Shown one piece after another: positions 17,100 through 26,800 of a stretch of 64,000 nt of DNA; within the stretch, counting starts at the first letter, position 1; every line of letters starts with the position of its first letter. Source of the stretch: Candidatus Liminaster caballi (lineage in GTDB: Bacteria > Bacteroidota > Bacteroidia > Bacteroidales > UBA3663). The notes beneath the pieces were generated by a model. It was given only the letters and a program-made list of their open reading frames with translations. It ran no database searches and was not told the origin of the DNA. Position numbers and translations under genes: made by a program. The stretch lies in assembly GCA_018065085.1 (NCBI GenBank), contig JAGHUA010000013.1:32910-96909 (forward strand). Reading direction: 5' to 3'.

Positions 17100-20000
17100 A
17101 TGGTCTTTTTCTTCAAACAACCATCGAATACCGTTCTTGCCGTGGATGTGAACCACACCCTGTCGGCAGACGAGACAGACCGCCTTTGCTGGCTCTTCAG
17201 CAACGCCACACTCCTTCCCGAGCAGCAGCTCAAGGGATGGTATGTGGGTCCACGTCGCGAAATGATCACTCCTTGGAGTACGAATGCAGTTGAAATTACC
17301 CAGAACATGGGTCTTTCGGGCATCGCTCGCATCGAGGAGTACTTCCCTGTAAGCGGACCGGAGTCTACATTCGACCCTATGCTCCAGCGTATGTATGAGG
17401 GTGTAGGTCAGGACTGCTTCAACATCGACAAGCAGCCAGATCCGATCGTCTATATCGAGAACCTCGAAGAATATAACAAAAAGGAGGGCCTGGCCCTGTC
17501 GCCAGAGGAAATCAAGTACCTGAACGAAGTGAGTGAACGCGTTGGTCGCCCATTGACCGACTCAGAGGTGTTCGGCTTCAGCCAGGTGAACTCTGAGCAT
17601 TGCCGCCATAAAATCTTCGGCGGTACGTTCATCATCGATGGTGAGGAGAAGGAGTCTTCACTCTTCGCGATGATCAAGCTGACCTCAAAGGAACATCCAG
17701 GTGCTCTTGTCAGCGCATACAAGGATAACGTCGCATTCAATCGCGGTCCTGTAGTCGAGCAGTTTGCACCTGCCGACCCAACCACAGCATCAGAGTTCGA
17801 GGTGAAGGAATTTGAGTCGGTAATCTCGCTCAAGGCCGAGACCCACAACTTCCCTACAACAGTCGAGCCGTTCAACGGTGCTGCCACAGGCACTGGCGGC
17901 GAGATCCGTGACCGTATGGGTGGTGGTAAGGCCTCAATGCCAATCGCTGGCACAGCCGTCTATATCACCTCTTATCCTCGCAACGATGCCAAGAAGCAGT
18001 GGGAGGACGGCATGGAGGCTCGTCCATGGCTCTACCAGACACCGGAGCAAGTGCTGATCAAGGCATCGAACGGCGCTTCGGACTTCGGCAACAAGTTCGG
18101 TCAGCCACTGATCTGCGGTTCGCTGCTCACCTTCGAGTTTGAATCTGACGAGAAGCAACAGAACCTCAAAACCCCAGAACCTCAAAACCTCAAATACGGC
18201 TTCGACAAGGTCATCATGCTGGCTGGCGGTGTGGGCTACGGCAAGCTCCGCGACGCTCTCAAGGGCGAACCTGAGCCAGGCGAGAAGGTCATCCTCATCG
18301 GCGGTGACAACTACCGCATCGGCATGGGCGGCGGTGCAGTATCGTCGGTAAACACAGGCAAGTATGCAAGCGGCATCGAGCTGAACGCCGTACAGCGTGC
18401 CAACCCTGAGATGCAGAAGCGTGCATACAATGTGGTTCGCGCTCTCGGCGAATCGGACAACAACCCAATCATCTCAATCCACGACCACGGCGCAGGCGGT
18501 CACATCAACTGTCTCTCGGAGCTTATCGATGCCACCGGCGGCAAGATTTGGATGGACAAGCTTCCTATCGGCGACCCAACATTGAGTGCCAAGGAGATTG
18601 CCGGCAACGAGAGCCAGGAGCGTATGGGCTTCCTCGTGAAGGATGAGGCCATCGACTACTGCCGCAAGATTGCCGAGCGTGAACGTTCTCCGTTCTACGT
18701 GATCGGCGAGGCTACCAACGACATGCGCTTTGCCTTCGAGCAGGCCGACGGTGTGAAACCTATCGACCTCTCGCTCGCCGACATGTTCGGCCACGCTCCT
18801 AAGACCTACATGAACGATACGACCGTCGAGCATAACTATCAGCCTGTCGTGGCTGAGGCTTCGCAGATTCAGACTTATATCCAGAACGTGCTGCGCCTTG
18901 AGGCCGTTGCCTGCAAGGACTGGCTGACCAATAAGGTCGATCGTTCGGTGACAGGCAAGATTGCCCGTCAGCAGTGTCAGGGTGTGCTTCAGCTGCCTCT
19001 CTCCGACTGCGGCGTCGTTGCTCTCGACTACCGCGGAAAGGCTGGTATAGCAACGTCTATCGGACACGCACCTGCAGTGGCTCTCGTCGATGCTCCTGCC
19101 GGTTCGGTAATGGCCGTTGCCGAGGCATTGACCAACATCGTGTTCGCTCCGCTCAAGGGCGGCCTGCAGGGCGTATCGCTCTCTGCCAACTGGATGTGGC
19201 CATGCCGCAATGCCGGCGAGGATGCACGTCTCTACAGCGCCGTTAAGGCTTGCTCTGACTTCGCCATCGACCTCAACATCAACGTTCCTACTGGCAAGGA
19301 CTCGCTGTCAATGACCCAGCAGTATAATAAGCCAGACGGCACAAGCGAGAAGGTGATCAGCCCAGGCTGTGTCATCATCTCAGGCGGCGCCGAGGTTACG
19401 GATGTCCGCAAGGTGGTTTCGCCTGTCGTTCACCTCGACAACAGCACTGCCCTCTATTGCGTTGACTTCTCGTTCTGTGAGCACCGTCTTGGCGGTTCGG
19501 CTCTGGCTCAGACCCTCAACAAGGTCGGTGACTCGGTTCCTACCGTGGTCAACCCTGACTACTTCGCTGATGCATTCGACGCTGTTCAGGACGCCATCAA
19601 CAAGGGTCTTATCCTCGCCGGACACGATATCTCAGCCGGCGGTATGCTCACCACTCTCCTTGAGATGTGCTTCGCCAACACCGAGGGCGGCCTGCGCATC
19701 AACCTCAGCGAACTGGCAGAGGACGATATCGTCAAGATCCTCTTTGCCGAGAATCCAGGCGTCGTGCTCCAGGTGAAGGACACCAAGGCATTCGAGAAGC
19801 TCATGGAGAAGGCTGGCGTGGCCGTTGCCAAGATCGGCTACCCATGCCAGGAACGCACCGTAAGCATACGCAAGGGCGACTACACCGAGGACTTTGACAT
19901 CGACGCTCTGCGCGACGTATGGTATGAGTCGTCACACCTCCTCGACCGCAAGCAGAGCACCGTGGCTAAGGCCGACGAGCGCTTTGAGAACTACAAGAAG

Positions 20001-20897
20001 CAGCCTCTCTACTACCAGTGGCCTAAGGGCTTCACAGGCAAGCTCGCACAGTATGGCATCAGCGCTGACCGTCGCACCAAGTCGGGCATCAAGGCAGCCA
20101 TCATCCGCGAGAAGGGCGTCAACTCTGAGCGTGAGATGGCCTACTCAATGTATCTGGCAGGCTTCGACGTCAAGGATGTGCACATCACCGACCTCATCTC
20201 TGGTCGCGAGGATCTGAGCGGCGTGAACCTCATCGTGTTCTGCGGTGGCTTCTCTAACTCCGACGTTCTCGGTTCGGCCAAGGGCTGGGCTGCAGGCTTC
20301 CTCTACAATGAGAAGGCTCGCAAGGCCCTCCAGGACTTCTACTCTCGTCCTGACACCATGTCGCTCGGTATCTGCAACGGCTGTCAGCTCATGATCGAGC
20401 TTGGCCTCGTAGGTTCAAACCTCGACGAACAGCTTGCTGCCGGCAGCCTCGACATACTCAAGGCTGCACAGAATCCTAACCGCGTACACATGCTCCACAA
20501 CGACAGCCATAAGTTCGAGTCGAACTTCGTCAACGTGCGCATTCCTAAAAACAACAGCATCATGATGGGCTCGCTCAGCGGCAGCCGCATCGGCATCTGG
20601 GCTGCTCACGGCGAGGGCAAGTTCGGTCTGCCAGAAGGCAAGACCATCGAGGACTACAACGTCGTTGCCAAGTACGGATACAACGCATACCCAGCCAATC
20701 CTAACGGTTCGCCAGAGGGTCTGGCAGGCATCTGTTCTGCCGACGGCCGTCACCTCGCAATGATGCCACACCCAGAGCGCGCTATGTTCCCATGGCAGTG
20801 CGGCTACTATCCTCACGACCACCAGCAGGACGATGTTACCCCATGGATTGAGATTTTCGTAAACGCACGCAAGTGGGTTGAACAGAACAAGAAGTAA
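17100..20897 (+). CDS. purL: Phosphoribosylformylglycinamidine synthase (single-chain)
   Basis: The fourth step of purine synthesis: FGAR plus glutamine plus ATP gives FGAM. At 1265 residues it is the large fused form, with synthetase and glutaminase in one chain, as in E. coli and Bacteroides. FGFSQVNSEHCRHKIFGG (about residue 157) and AETHNFPTTVEPFNGAATG are synthetase signatures. The C-terminal glutaminase has the nucleophile in GICNGCQLM (Cys about 1095) and HPERAMFPWQ. At about residues 354-366 the linker QQNLKTPEPQNLK is encoded by an octamer array, probably an in-frame insertion into a surface loop. Confidence 0.97.
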   Translation: MVFFFKQPSNTVLAVDVNHTLSADETDRLCWLFSNATLLPEQQLKGWYVGPRREMITPWSTNAVEITQNMGLSGIARIEEYFPVSGPESTFDPMLQRMYEGVGQDCFNIDKQPDPIVYIENLEEYNKKEGLALSPEEIKYLNEVSERVGRPLTDSEVFGFSQVNSEHCRHKIFGGTFIIDGEEKESSLFAMIKLTSKEHPGALVSAYKDNVAFNRGPVVEQFAPADPTTASEFEVKEFESVISLKAETHNFPTTVEPFNGAATGTGGEIRDRMGGGKASMPIAGTAVYITSYPRNDAKKQWEDGMEARPWLYQTPEQVLIKASNGASDFGNKFGQPLICGSLLTFEFESDEKQQNLKTPEPQNLKYGFDKVIMLAGGVGYGKLRDALKGEPEPGEKVILIGGDNYRIGMGGGAVSSVNTGKYASGIELNAVQRANPEMQKRAYNVVRALGESDNNPIISIHDHGAGGHINCLSELIDATGGKIWMDKLPIGDPTLSAKEIAGNESQERMGFLVKDEAIDYCRKIAERERSPFYVIGEATNDMRFAFEQADGVKPIDLSLADMFGHAPKTYMNDTTVEHNYQPVVAEASQIQTYIQNVLRLEAVACKDWLTNKVDRSVTGKIARQQCQGVLQLPLSDCGVVALDYRGKAGIATSIGHAPAVALVDAPAGSVMAVAEALTNIVFAPLKGGLQGVSLSANWMWPCRNAGEDARLYSAVKACSDFAIDLNINVPTGKDSLSMTQQYNKPDGTSEKVISPGCVIISGGAEVTDVRKVVSPVVHLDNSTALYCVDFSFCEHRLGGSALAQTLNKVGDSVPTVVNPDYFADAFDAVQDAINKGLILAGHDISAGGMLTTLLEMCFANTEGGLRINLSELAEDDIVKILFAENPGVVLQVKDTKAFEKLMEKAGVAVAKIGYPCQERTVSIRKGDYTEDFDIDALRDVWYESSHLLDRKQSTVAKADERFENYKKQPLYYQWPKGFTGKLAQYGISADRRTKSGIKAAIIREKGVNSEREMAYSMYLAGFDVKDVHITDLISGREDLSGVNLIVFCGGFSNSDVLGSAKGWAAGFLYNEKARKALQDFYSRPDTMSLGICNGCQLMIELGLVGSNLDEQLAAGSLDILKAAQNPNRVHMLHNDSHKFESNFVNVRIPKNNSIMMGSLSGSRIGIWAAHGEGKFGLPEGKTIEDYNVVAKYGYNAYPANPNGSPEGLAGICSADGRHLAMMPHPERAMFPWQCGYYPHDHQQDDVTPWIEIFVNARKWVEQNKK
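18160..18195 (+). repeat. CCTCAAAA octamer array inside the purL frame
   Basis: From 18164 four 8-mers follow in register: CCTCAAAA, CCCCAGAA, CCTCAAAA, CCTCAAAT. They encode a proline/asparagine/lysine-rich linker within PurL. The unit matches the array at 16145-16224. Confidence 0.7.
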
Positions 20898-20903
20898 TCG
20901 CTC

Positions 20904-21209
20904 ATGGTTAAGCATATCATCCTCTGGAAACTTCGCGAAGACCTCAGCGAGACAGAGAAGCAACAGGTCAAACTGGGCATCAAGCAGGGCCTTGAGTCTC
21001 TCATTGGCAAAGTGCCCGGACTGATTGACATCAAGGTCAATGTGGATGGCAGGCTCGACTCATCAAACGCCGACGTAATGCTCGACAGCACCCTGGAAAG
21101 TCCAGAGGCGCTGCGAGGTTACGCCGTACATCCAGAACATGTGGCGGTGGCCGACTCGAAGGTTCGTCCTTACACCAGCCTCCGCACATGTCTAGATTTC
21201 GAGATTTAA
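20904..21209 (+). CDS. Dabb (stress-responsive A/B barrel) domain protein
   Basis: A small cytoplasmic protein of 101 residues that matches the Dabb family in full: it opens MVKHIILWKL, has KVPGLIDIKVNVDG in the middle, and ends with the typical YAVHPEHVAVADSKVRPY segment. The family forms dimeric ferredoxin-like barrels; its function is mostly undefined in bacteria. It starts 6 bp after purL and is probably translated from the same mRNA. Confidence 0.9.
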   Translation: MVKHIILWKLREDLSETEKQQVKLGIKQGLESLIGKVPGLIDIKVNVDGRLDSSNADVMLDSTLESPEALRGYAVHPEHVAVADSKVRPYTSLRTCLDFEI

Positions 21210-21245
21210 CTGTACGAGGCTGGCTAACCGCGCTCCCCACCACTG

Positions 21246-22085
21246 ATGATTGACCGCTGCTATCTGGAGATTACCAACGTCTGCAACCTTGATTGCATAT
21301 TCTGTCCAAAGACTAAGAGGCAGAAGCGACTGATGTCGCCCGATGAATTTGAGGCTATCACAGACCGCATTCAAGGACAGGTCAGGTTCCTATATTTCCA
21401 CCTGATGGGCGAACCGATGCTACATCCCCATCTCGACGACTTCATTCGCTCAGCACGCGACAAAGGGTTCATCCCCGTACTGACCACCAACGGCACTCTC
21501 ATCAGTAAGGGACTAAAAAATCTGCCTCATAAGATACAAATCTCTCTACACTCTCACGAAGGTAATCAGACGGGCAACAGCCTGTCTGATTACCTTCGTT
21601 GCATCATGACGTTTGCTGTCGATGCTGCGGCGCATGGCACAATCGTCGTATTGCGTCTTTGGAACCAAGGCGGCTACGATAGGCAGAACGACGAGATTCT
21701 CAATATTCTTTCCGACTTCGTACCAAGCGAGTCATGGATCCAGCGATATGACGGATGGAAACTTGCAGACCACCTCTACCTCGAATACGACCAGATGTTC
21801 GAATGGCCAGACGAGGCTCATGCCCTCACAGGTGAAGACGAGGTGTTCTGCTATGCCCTGCGCAATCAGATTGGCATCCTTGCCGACGGTACTGTGGTGC
21901 CTTGCTGCCTCGACCATGACGGCAGCATTCCGCTCGGCAATATTTTCTCACAGACACTTGACGGGATTCTGTCAGGACAAATGGCACGGCAGCTCTATGA
22001 CGGTTTTTCTCGCCATACCGCAGTCGCCCCGCTTTGCCAGCGATGCGACTATGCTGCCGTAACGAAACGCTTCAGGAAGAAATAA
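21246..22085 (+). CDS. Radical SAM/SPASM domain protein
   Basis: A 279-residue radical SAM enzyme. The [4Fe-4S] motif CNLDCIFC begins near residue 13, and FHLMGEPMLHPHLDDFI is the GGEP-like SAM-binding segment. A C-terminal SPASM-like region supplies more cysteines (VVPCCLDHDGSIPLGNIF, then LCQRCDY). SPASM proteins often modify peptides or act in cofactor synthesis, but no precursor peptide gene is seen nearby, so the substrate is unknown. It follows the Dabb gene by 36 bp. A 20-bp-stem hairpin lies inside the coding sequence (21556-21599). Confidence 0.88.
   Translation: MIDRCYLEITNVCNLDCIFCPKTKRQKRLMSPDEFEAITDRIQGQVRFLYFHLMGEPMLHPHLDDFIRSARDKGFIPVLTTNGTLISKGLKNLPHKIQISLHSHEGNQTGNSLSDYLRCIMTFAVDAAAHGTIVVLRLWNQGGYDRQNDEILNILSDFVPSESWIQRYDGWKLADHLYLEYDQMFEWPDEAHALTGEDEVFCYALRNQIGILADGTVVPCCLDHDGSIPLGNIFSQTLDGILSGQMARQLYDGFSRHTAVAPLCQRCDYAAVTKRFRKK
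21556..21599 (+). other. Long perfect hairpin inside the radical SAM gene
   Basis: A 16-bp exact inverted repeat (21556-21571 with 21584-21599) continues through four more pairs, one of them a wobble, to an AACA tetraloop. This makes a stem of about 20 bp within the coding frame. Such a structure in coding sequence is unlikely by chance. Confidence 0.85.
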
Positions 22086-22220
22086 AGCGAAGTGTGAAGC
22101 GAGATTATGGAATTTTCAGGAAATTTTGAGTTATTTGGTGGAATAAGGCTCAAAAAATATGTTGTATAACATAAGATTTGGGAAAACACACATCGTGCAA
22201 CCGATTTTCTTATTTATTTA
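22086..22220. other. A/T-rich spacer upstream of an orphan promoter
   Basis: No reading frame or known RNA motif is seen. It separates the radical SAM gene from the promoter at 22221. Confidence 0.4.
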
Positions 22221-22253
22221 TTTGGAAGGTTTGTAAAAAAAGCCCTATCTTTG
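22221..22253 (+). promoter_or_regulatory. Strong promoter with no downstream gene
   Basis: TTTG at 22221-22224 and TATCTTTG at 22246-22253 are 21 nt apart, one of the best consensus matches in the window. Downstream on this strand there is only a short untranslatable stretch ending in a terminator. Confidence 0.75.
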
Positions 22254-22259
22254 CAGTGC

Positions 22260-22435
22260 CTTAAAAAACATAACCATAGCACAATACCTTAATAACGCAA
22301 CAAAGTTAAAAACCTTAAGTCTAATACCTGAAAACACACAGATAAGAGTTAAACAAAAATCAGCAGTGTCAACTCTTTGCAAACACATGAGTTGAACAAA
22401 AAACAGGCTTGACGTGTTGTCAAAGCCTGTTTTTT
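22260..22435 (+). ncRNA. Candidate small RNA (about 175 nt)
   Basis: Bounded by the promoter at 22221-22253 and the hairpin-T tract at 22400-22435. The only ATG is followed at once by a stop (ATG AGT TGA), so it is not protein-coding. The 5' part is A-rich and weakly structured. The 3' half can form two mutually exclusive stems: AGAGTT (22345-22350) with AACTCT (22371-22376), or CAACTC (22370-22375) with GAGTTG (22389-22394). No known RNA family was recognised. Confidence 0.6.
22400..22435 (+). terminator. Terminator shared by the candidate RNA and cca
   Basis: ACAGGCTTGAC (22403-22413) pairs with GTC and AAGCCTGT (22419-22430), with one bulged A, and is followed by TTTTTT. On the other strand it is also flanked by T residues (A tract at 22398-22403), and the cca stop codon overlaps it, so it can serve both converging transcripts. 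Confidence 0.8.
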
Positions 22436-23708
22436 ATGCTGTAGCTGAAGCACGGCGTCTCTGACGCTTGCGCTGTTCGCGACGCTTGATGTTACGGCGG
22501 TTGTTGCGTGCCCGCTTGATCTGCTCCTGCGACATCTGCTGCTGTGACGGTTTGTCATAGAGCAGCTGATATGGCAACTGGTATTCCGGAGCAAGACCAT
22601 GATTGAGCGCCCTAACCATACGGCGAAAATCATCCTTACGGCCTGCCAGAGCGATGATGAAATGAGGAAGCACACGCGGACGTTCCACATAACTGCCATT
22701 CTCAAAGAACGAACAGAAACGGCGATACATCCTCAGCAAGTTGACTATGGTCGAGATCTTCTCACGGCCGATCTGTGATGCCACAAGTATGCGGGTAACC
22801 ATTTCCTGACCGTAGCGGTCGTAGATATCCGACATAAGTACGGTGAGACGCATCACCGCATCGGTGTGTGGATGCTCGCGGCATTGAACAGCCAGAGCCG
22901 TACGTGTATGCTGCCAGATTGTGGTCCTTCCGTCGCCCTTAGCGATTGGTTCACGATCATGGAGGCAATGGTCAAGACCTGGCATCACGTAAGCAAGCAG
23001 ACCGCATGACAGCATATCATGTATGCCCTCGCCAAATGTACGAGCCTTTAGAAGTTTGTTCAACTCGTCACGAAGTCGCTTAGGTGCCGACACCCGCATC
23101 TCATCGTTCTGCGCCAGGATGGCATCCCATGCAGACTGGTCGATGCGGAATCCCTTCTGATGCTTGAATCTTATGCCTCGCAGCATACGCACCGGATCCT
23201 GACGGAATATCATGTTAGGCTCAGAAGGCGTACGCAACAGTCCGTTGCGCAGATCCTCCACGCCATGTCCTGTAGGATCGAGTACCTCGCCTGTCGATAG
23301 ATTCTTGTAAAGGGCGTTGCAAGTATAGTCACGTCGTGTGGCATCTTCTTCGAGCGAACAGAAACGGGTCTCAAGCAGGGTTACACCATCTTCGGCATAG
23401 GCTTCGACATGAGGTTCGACACACTCCACGAGAGTGAGACTGCCATCGATGATGACGTCCATGGCAGTAGTGCCGTATCGCTGATAATAGAAAGGACCCT
23501 TGCACGTTTCCGGGTACTCGGCGCACATGTGCTCTACAAAAGCCTTCTGTCCGTTTGGCATATCGACAAGCAGGTCAAGGTCGGTGTAGCGTTCGCCAAG
23601 AAGTTCGTCCCTCACACAGCCTCCGACAAGATAGATCCTGCCGTAGAACGGTGAGTCAGGCGTGATTTTGTCACTTATAAAACGAAGGGTTTTCTCGAAT
23701 TTGTTCAT
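22434..23708 (-). CDS. cca: CCA tRNA nucleotidyltransferase
   Basis: Adds or repairs the 3' CCA of tRNA. The N-terminal nucleotidyltransferase site is seen in IYLVGGCVRDELLG and the metal-binding DLDLLV. RRDYTCNAL and DPTGHGVEDLRNGLLRT follow, with the RDPVRMLRGIRF helical neck. The start at 23708 (MNKFEKTL) is preferred: the frame is open 63 bp further upstream, but that part would overlap the promoter. The protein then has 424 residues. The C-terminus is very basic (RARNNRRNIKRREQRKRQRR), possibly aiding tRNA binding. Confidence 0.93.
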   Translation of the reverse strand: MNKFEKTLRFISDKITPDSPFYGRIYLVGGCVRDELLGERYTDLDLLVDMPNGQKAFVEHMCAEYPETCKGPFYYQRYGTTAMDVIIDGSLTLVECVEPHVEAYAEDGVTLLETRFCSLEEDATRRDYTCNALYKNLSTGEVLDPTGHGVEDLRNGLLRTPSEPNMIFRQDPVRMLRGIRFKHQKGFRIDQSAWDAILAQNDEMRVSAPKRLRDELNKLLKARTFGEGIHDMLSCGLLAYVMPGLDHCLHDREPIAKGDGRTTIWQHTRTALAVQCREHPHTDAVMRLTVLMSDIYDRYGQEMVTRILVASQIGREKISTIVNLLRMYRRFCSFFENGSYVERPRVLPHFIIALAGRKDDFRRMVRALNHGLAPEYQLPYQLLYDKPSQQQMSQEQIKRARNNRRNIKRREQRKRQRRRASATA

Positions 23709-23727
23709 CTGTTTTATTTTGCGGGCG

Positions 23728-23759
23728 CAAAGGTAATAATTTTTTTGCAAAAAAACAAA
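23728..23759 (-). promoter_or_regulatory. Promoter for cca
   Basis: On the minus strand TTTG (plus 23759-23756), 20 nt, TACCTTTG (plus 23735-23728), just ahead of the chosen cca start. The leader would be about 15 nt, which also argues against the upstream in-frame start. Confidence 0.75.
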
Positions 23760-23765
23760 TAAAAC

Positions 23766-23796
23766 TTGCAAATTCTATTTTTTCTTCATATCTTTG
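23766..23796 (+). promoter_or_regulatory. Promoter for dnaE
   Basis: TTG at 23766-23768 (CTTG), a 20-nt spacer, then TATCTTTG at 23789-23796. It is divergent from the cca promoter 7 bp away, so the two share a small intergenic region. Confidence 0.7.
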
Positions 23797-23851
23797 CGGC
23801 ATCATTCAAATTTAATACTCATCAAACCTTTCATATTTATATATACACTAT

Positions 23852-26800
23852 ATGCAACCTTTTGCACACCTGCATGTACACACCGAATATTCGCTGCTCG
23901 ACGGGCAGTGCAAGATCGGACGTCTGTTCAAGAAAGCGGCAGACGACGGAATGCCAGGCTTTGCCATCACTGACCACGGCAATATGTATGGCATCAAAGA
24001 GTTCTTTGACATCGCAGGCAAGGAGAACAAAAACCGCGAGAAAGAGGGACTGCCGCGAGTAAAGCCGGTCTTCGGTTGCGAGGTATATGTGGCCCATCGT
24101 TCGCTCGACAAGAAAGAGGGAAAGGCAGATATGAGAGGATGGCACCTTATCCTTCTTGCCAAGAATAAGAACGGCTACCAGAATCTGATTAAGGCTGTGT
24201 CAATAGGATGGGTCGAGGGCCTGTATGGAGCCCCGCGCATCGACCATGCCGTGCTCGAGAAATATCATGAAGATCTGATCTGCTGTTCGGCATGTCTCGG
24301 CAGCGAGGTGGCCAAGAAATTCGAGTCGGGCGATCTGCAATCTGCCGAAGATGCAATCCTTTGGCACAAGGAACTTTTCGGCGATGATTACTACCTCGAG
24401 CTCCAGCGCCACAAGACACGCGATCCGCTCTACAATCCAGAGTGCTACGAGAAACAGAAACCCTACAACGAGTTCCTCATCGAGATGTCGAAAAAGCATG
24501 GCATAAAGCTAATCTGTACGAATGACGTGCATTTCGTAGACGAAGAGAACGGCGAGGCCCATGACCACCTTATCTGCATGAATACGGGCAAGGATCTTGA
24601 CGACCCGACACGTATGCGCTACACCAAGGAGGAATGGTTCAAGACCACTGCCGAGATGAATGAACTCTTTGCCGATGTTCCTGAGGCTCTTGCCAATACG
24701 GTCGAAATCATAGACAAATGCGTGGAATATGACATTGAGAACGGTCCTATCATGCCGAACTTCGAGATTCCTGCCGAGTTCGGACGTGAAGAGGATTATC
24801 GCAAGCGATACACAGAGGAGATGCTCTTCGAAGAGATGACACGCGATGAGAACGGCAATGTCTTTCTTTCAGAAGAAGACGCCCGCAAGAAATTCAAGAA
24901 ACTGGGCAATGGCGATTTGAACAAGGTTGTGCGCATCAAGTTCGAGGCAGACTATCTCAAGCATCTGACCCTTCAAGGCGCACGCGACAATCATTATTTA
25001 ACAAAGGACTATGGTTACGAAGGCGACCCGATGGCTCAGCCAATGACCGACGACGAGATCATTGCTGCTCTCGCGCCAAATGTATGGGACCGAATCAAGT
25101 TCGAGCTCCACATCATGAAGACGATGGGTTTCCCTGGCTACTTCCTCATCGTGTCAGATTTCATCCGTGCCTGTCGCGAAGAACTTGGTGTTAGCGTTGG
25201 TCCAGGACGTGGTTCGGCTGCAGGCTCAGCCGTAGCATACTGTCTCGGCATCACAAAGATCGACCCTATCAAGTACGACCTGCTGTTCGAACGTTTCCTA
25301 AACCCAGACCGTATCTCTCTCCCTGATATCGATACTGATTTCGACGATGATGGACGCTCAAAGGTAATCGAATGGGTACAGCAAAAATACGGCGCCGACC
25401 GCGTGTCGCATATCATCACCTATGGCACAATGGCCACAAAGATGGTACTCAAGGATATGGCCCGCGTTGAGAAGGTGCCGATCCCAGAGGCAAACCGCCT
25501 GGCAGGCCTCGTACCGGACCGTATGCCAGAGGAAAACGGAAAGGCTCTCAAGTGTAACTTAAAAAACTGTATCAAGGTTGTGCCAGAACTGCGTGACGCA
25601 TGCGAGAGCGAGGATCCTGCCATCCGCAATGTGATGCGCCTCGGCCAGATGCTCGAAGGTAACGTGCGCGGTACAGGTGTCCATGCCTGCGGTATGATCA
25701 TCGGTCGCGACCCAATCGACACGGTGGTTCCAGTCTCTGTGGTCGATGACCATGGCACCAAACTGCTCGTGACCCAATATGACGGTCACGTCATCGAGTC
25801 AACGGGACTTATCAAGATGGACTTCCTCGGTCTGAAGACCCTTGGTATCATCAACGAGGCTTTGGACAACATACGTGAAACCTGTGGAGTGGAGATTGAC
25901 ATCGACCACATCCCCATCGACGATAAAAAGACATACGACCTATTTGCCTCGGGCAAGACCATAGGCACGTTCCAGTTCGAGAGTCCTGGCATGCAGAAAT
26001 ACCTCAAAGAATTGCATCCAGACTGTATTGGAGACATTGTGGCCATGAATGCTCTCTATCGTCCTGGGCCTATGGACTACATTCCTGCGTTCATCGCCCG
26101 CAAGAACGGACGCGAACCTATAACCTATGACCTCGAGGCTTGTGAGGAATATCTGAAGGACACCTATGGCATTACAGTATATCAAGAACAGGTGATGCTC
26201 CTCTCGCGCAAGCTAGCAGACTTCACACGAGGCGAGTCGGATGCCCTGCGTAAGGCCATGGGCAAAAAAAAGAAGGACATCGTCGATGCCATGAAGCCAA
26301 AGTTTATCGAGGGTGGCAAAAAGAACGGACACGACCCGAAGATTCTCGAAAAGATTTGGGCCGACTGGGAAAAGTTTGCATCATACGCCTTCAACAAGAG
26401 TCATGCTGTGTGCTATGCCTGGGTTGCCTACCAGACTGCCTATCTCAAAGCACATTACCCAGCCGAATATATGGCTGCCGTTCTGTCGCGTTCGCTCAAC
26501 GATATCAACGAACTGGCTAAGCAGATGAACGAATGCCGCAACATGGATCTGACGGTCAAGGGGCCTGATGTCAACATGTCACGCCAGCGTTATTCGGTCG
26601 ATACAGAAGGTGCTGTACGCTATGGTCTGGCCGGTATCAAGAGCGTAGGCGAAGGTGCTGCCGATGCCATTGTTAACGAACGTAAGGCCAACGGCCCGTA
26701 TAAGGACATCTTTGACTTTATCGAACGAGTGGAACTCGGCGCTGTAAACCGCAAATGCGTCGAAGCCCTTGTCTATAGTGGCGCGTTCGACGGTCTTGGT

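Noticed and set aside
21246..22085. RiPP maturation locus around the radical SAM/SPASM gene
   Set aside because: No short precursor peptide frame, peptidase-exporter or RRE domain gene is adjacent; the neighbours are purL and a Dabb gene.
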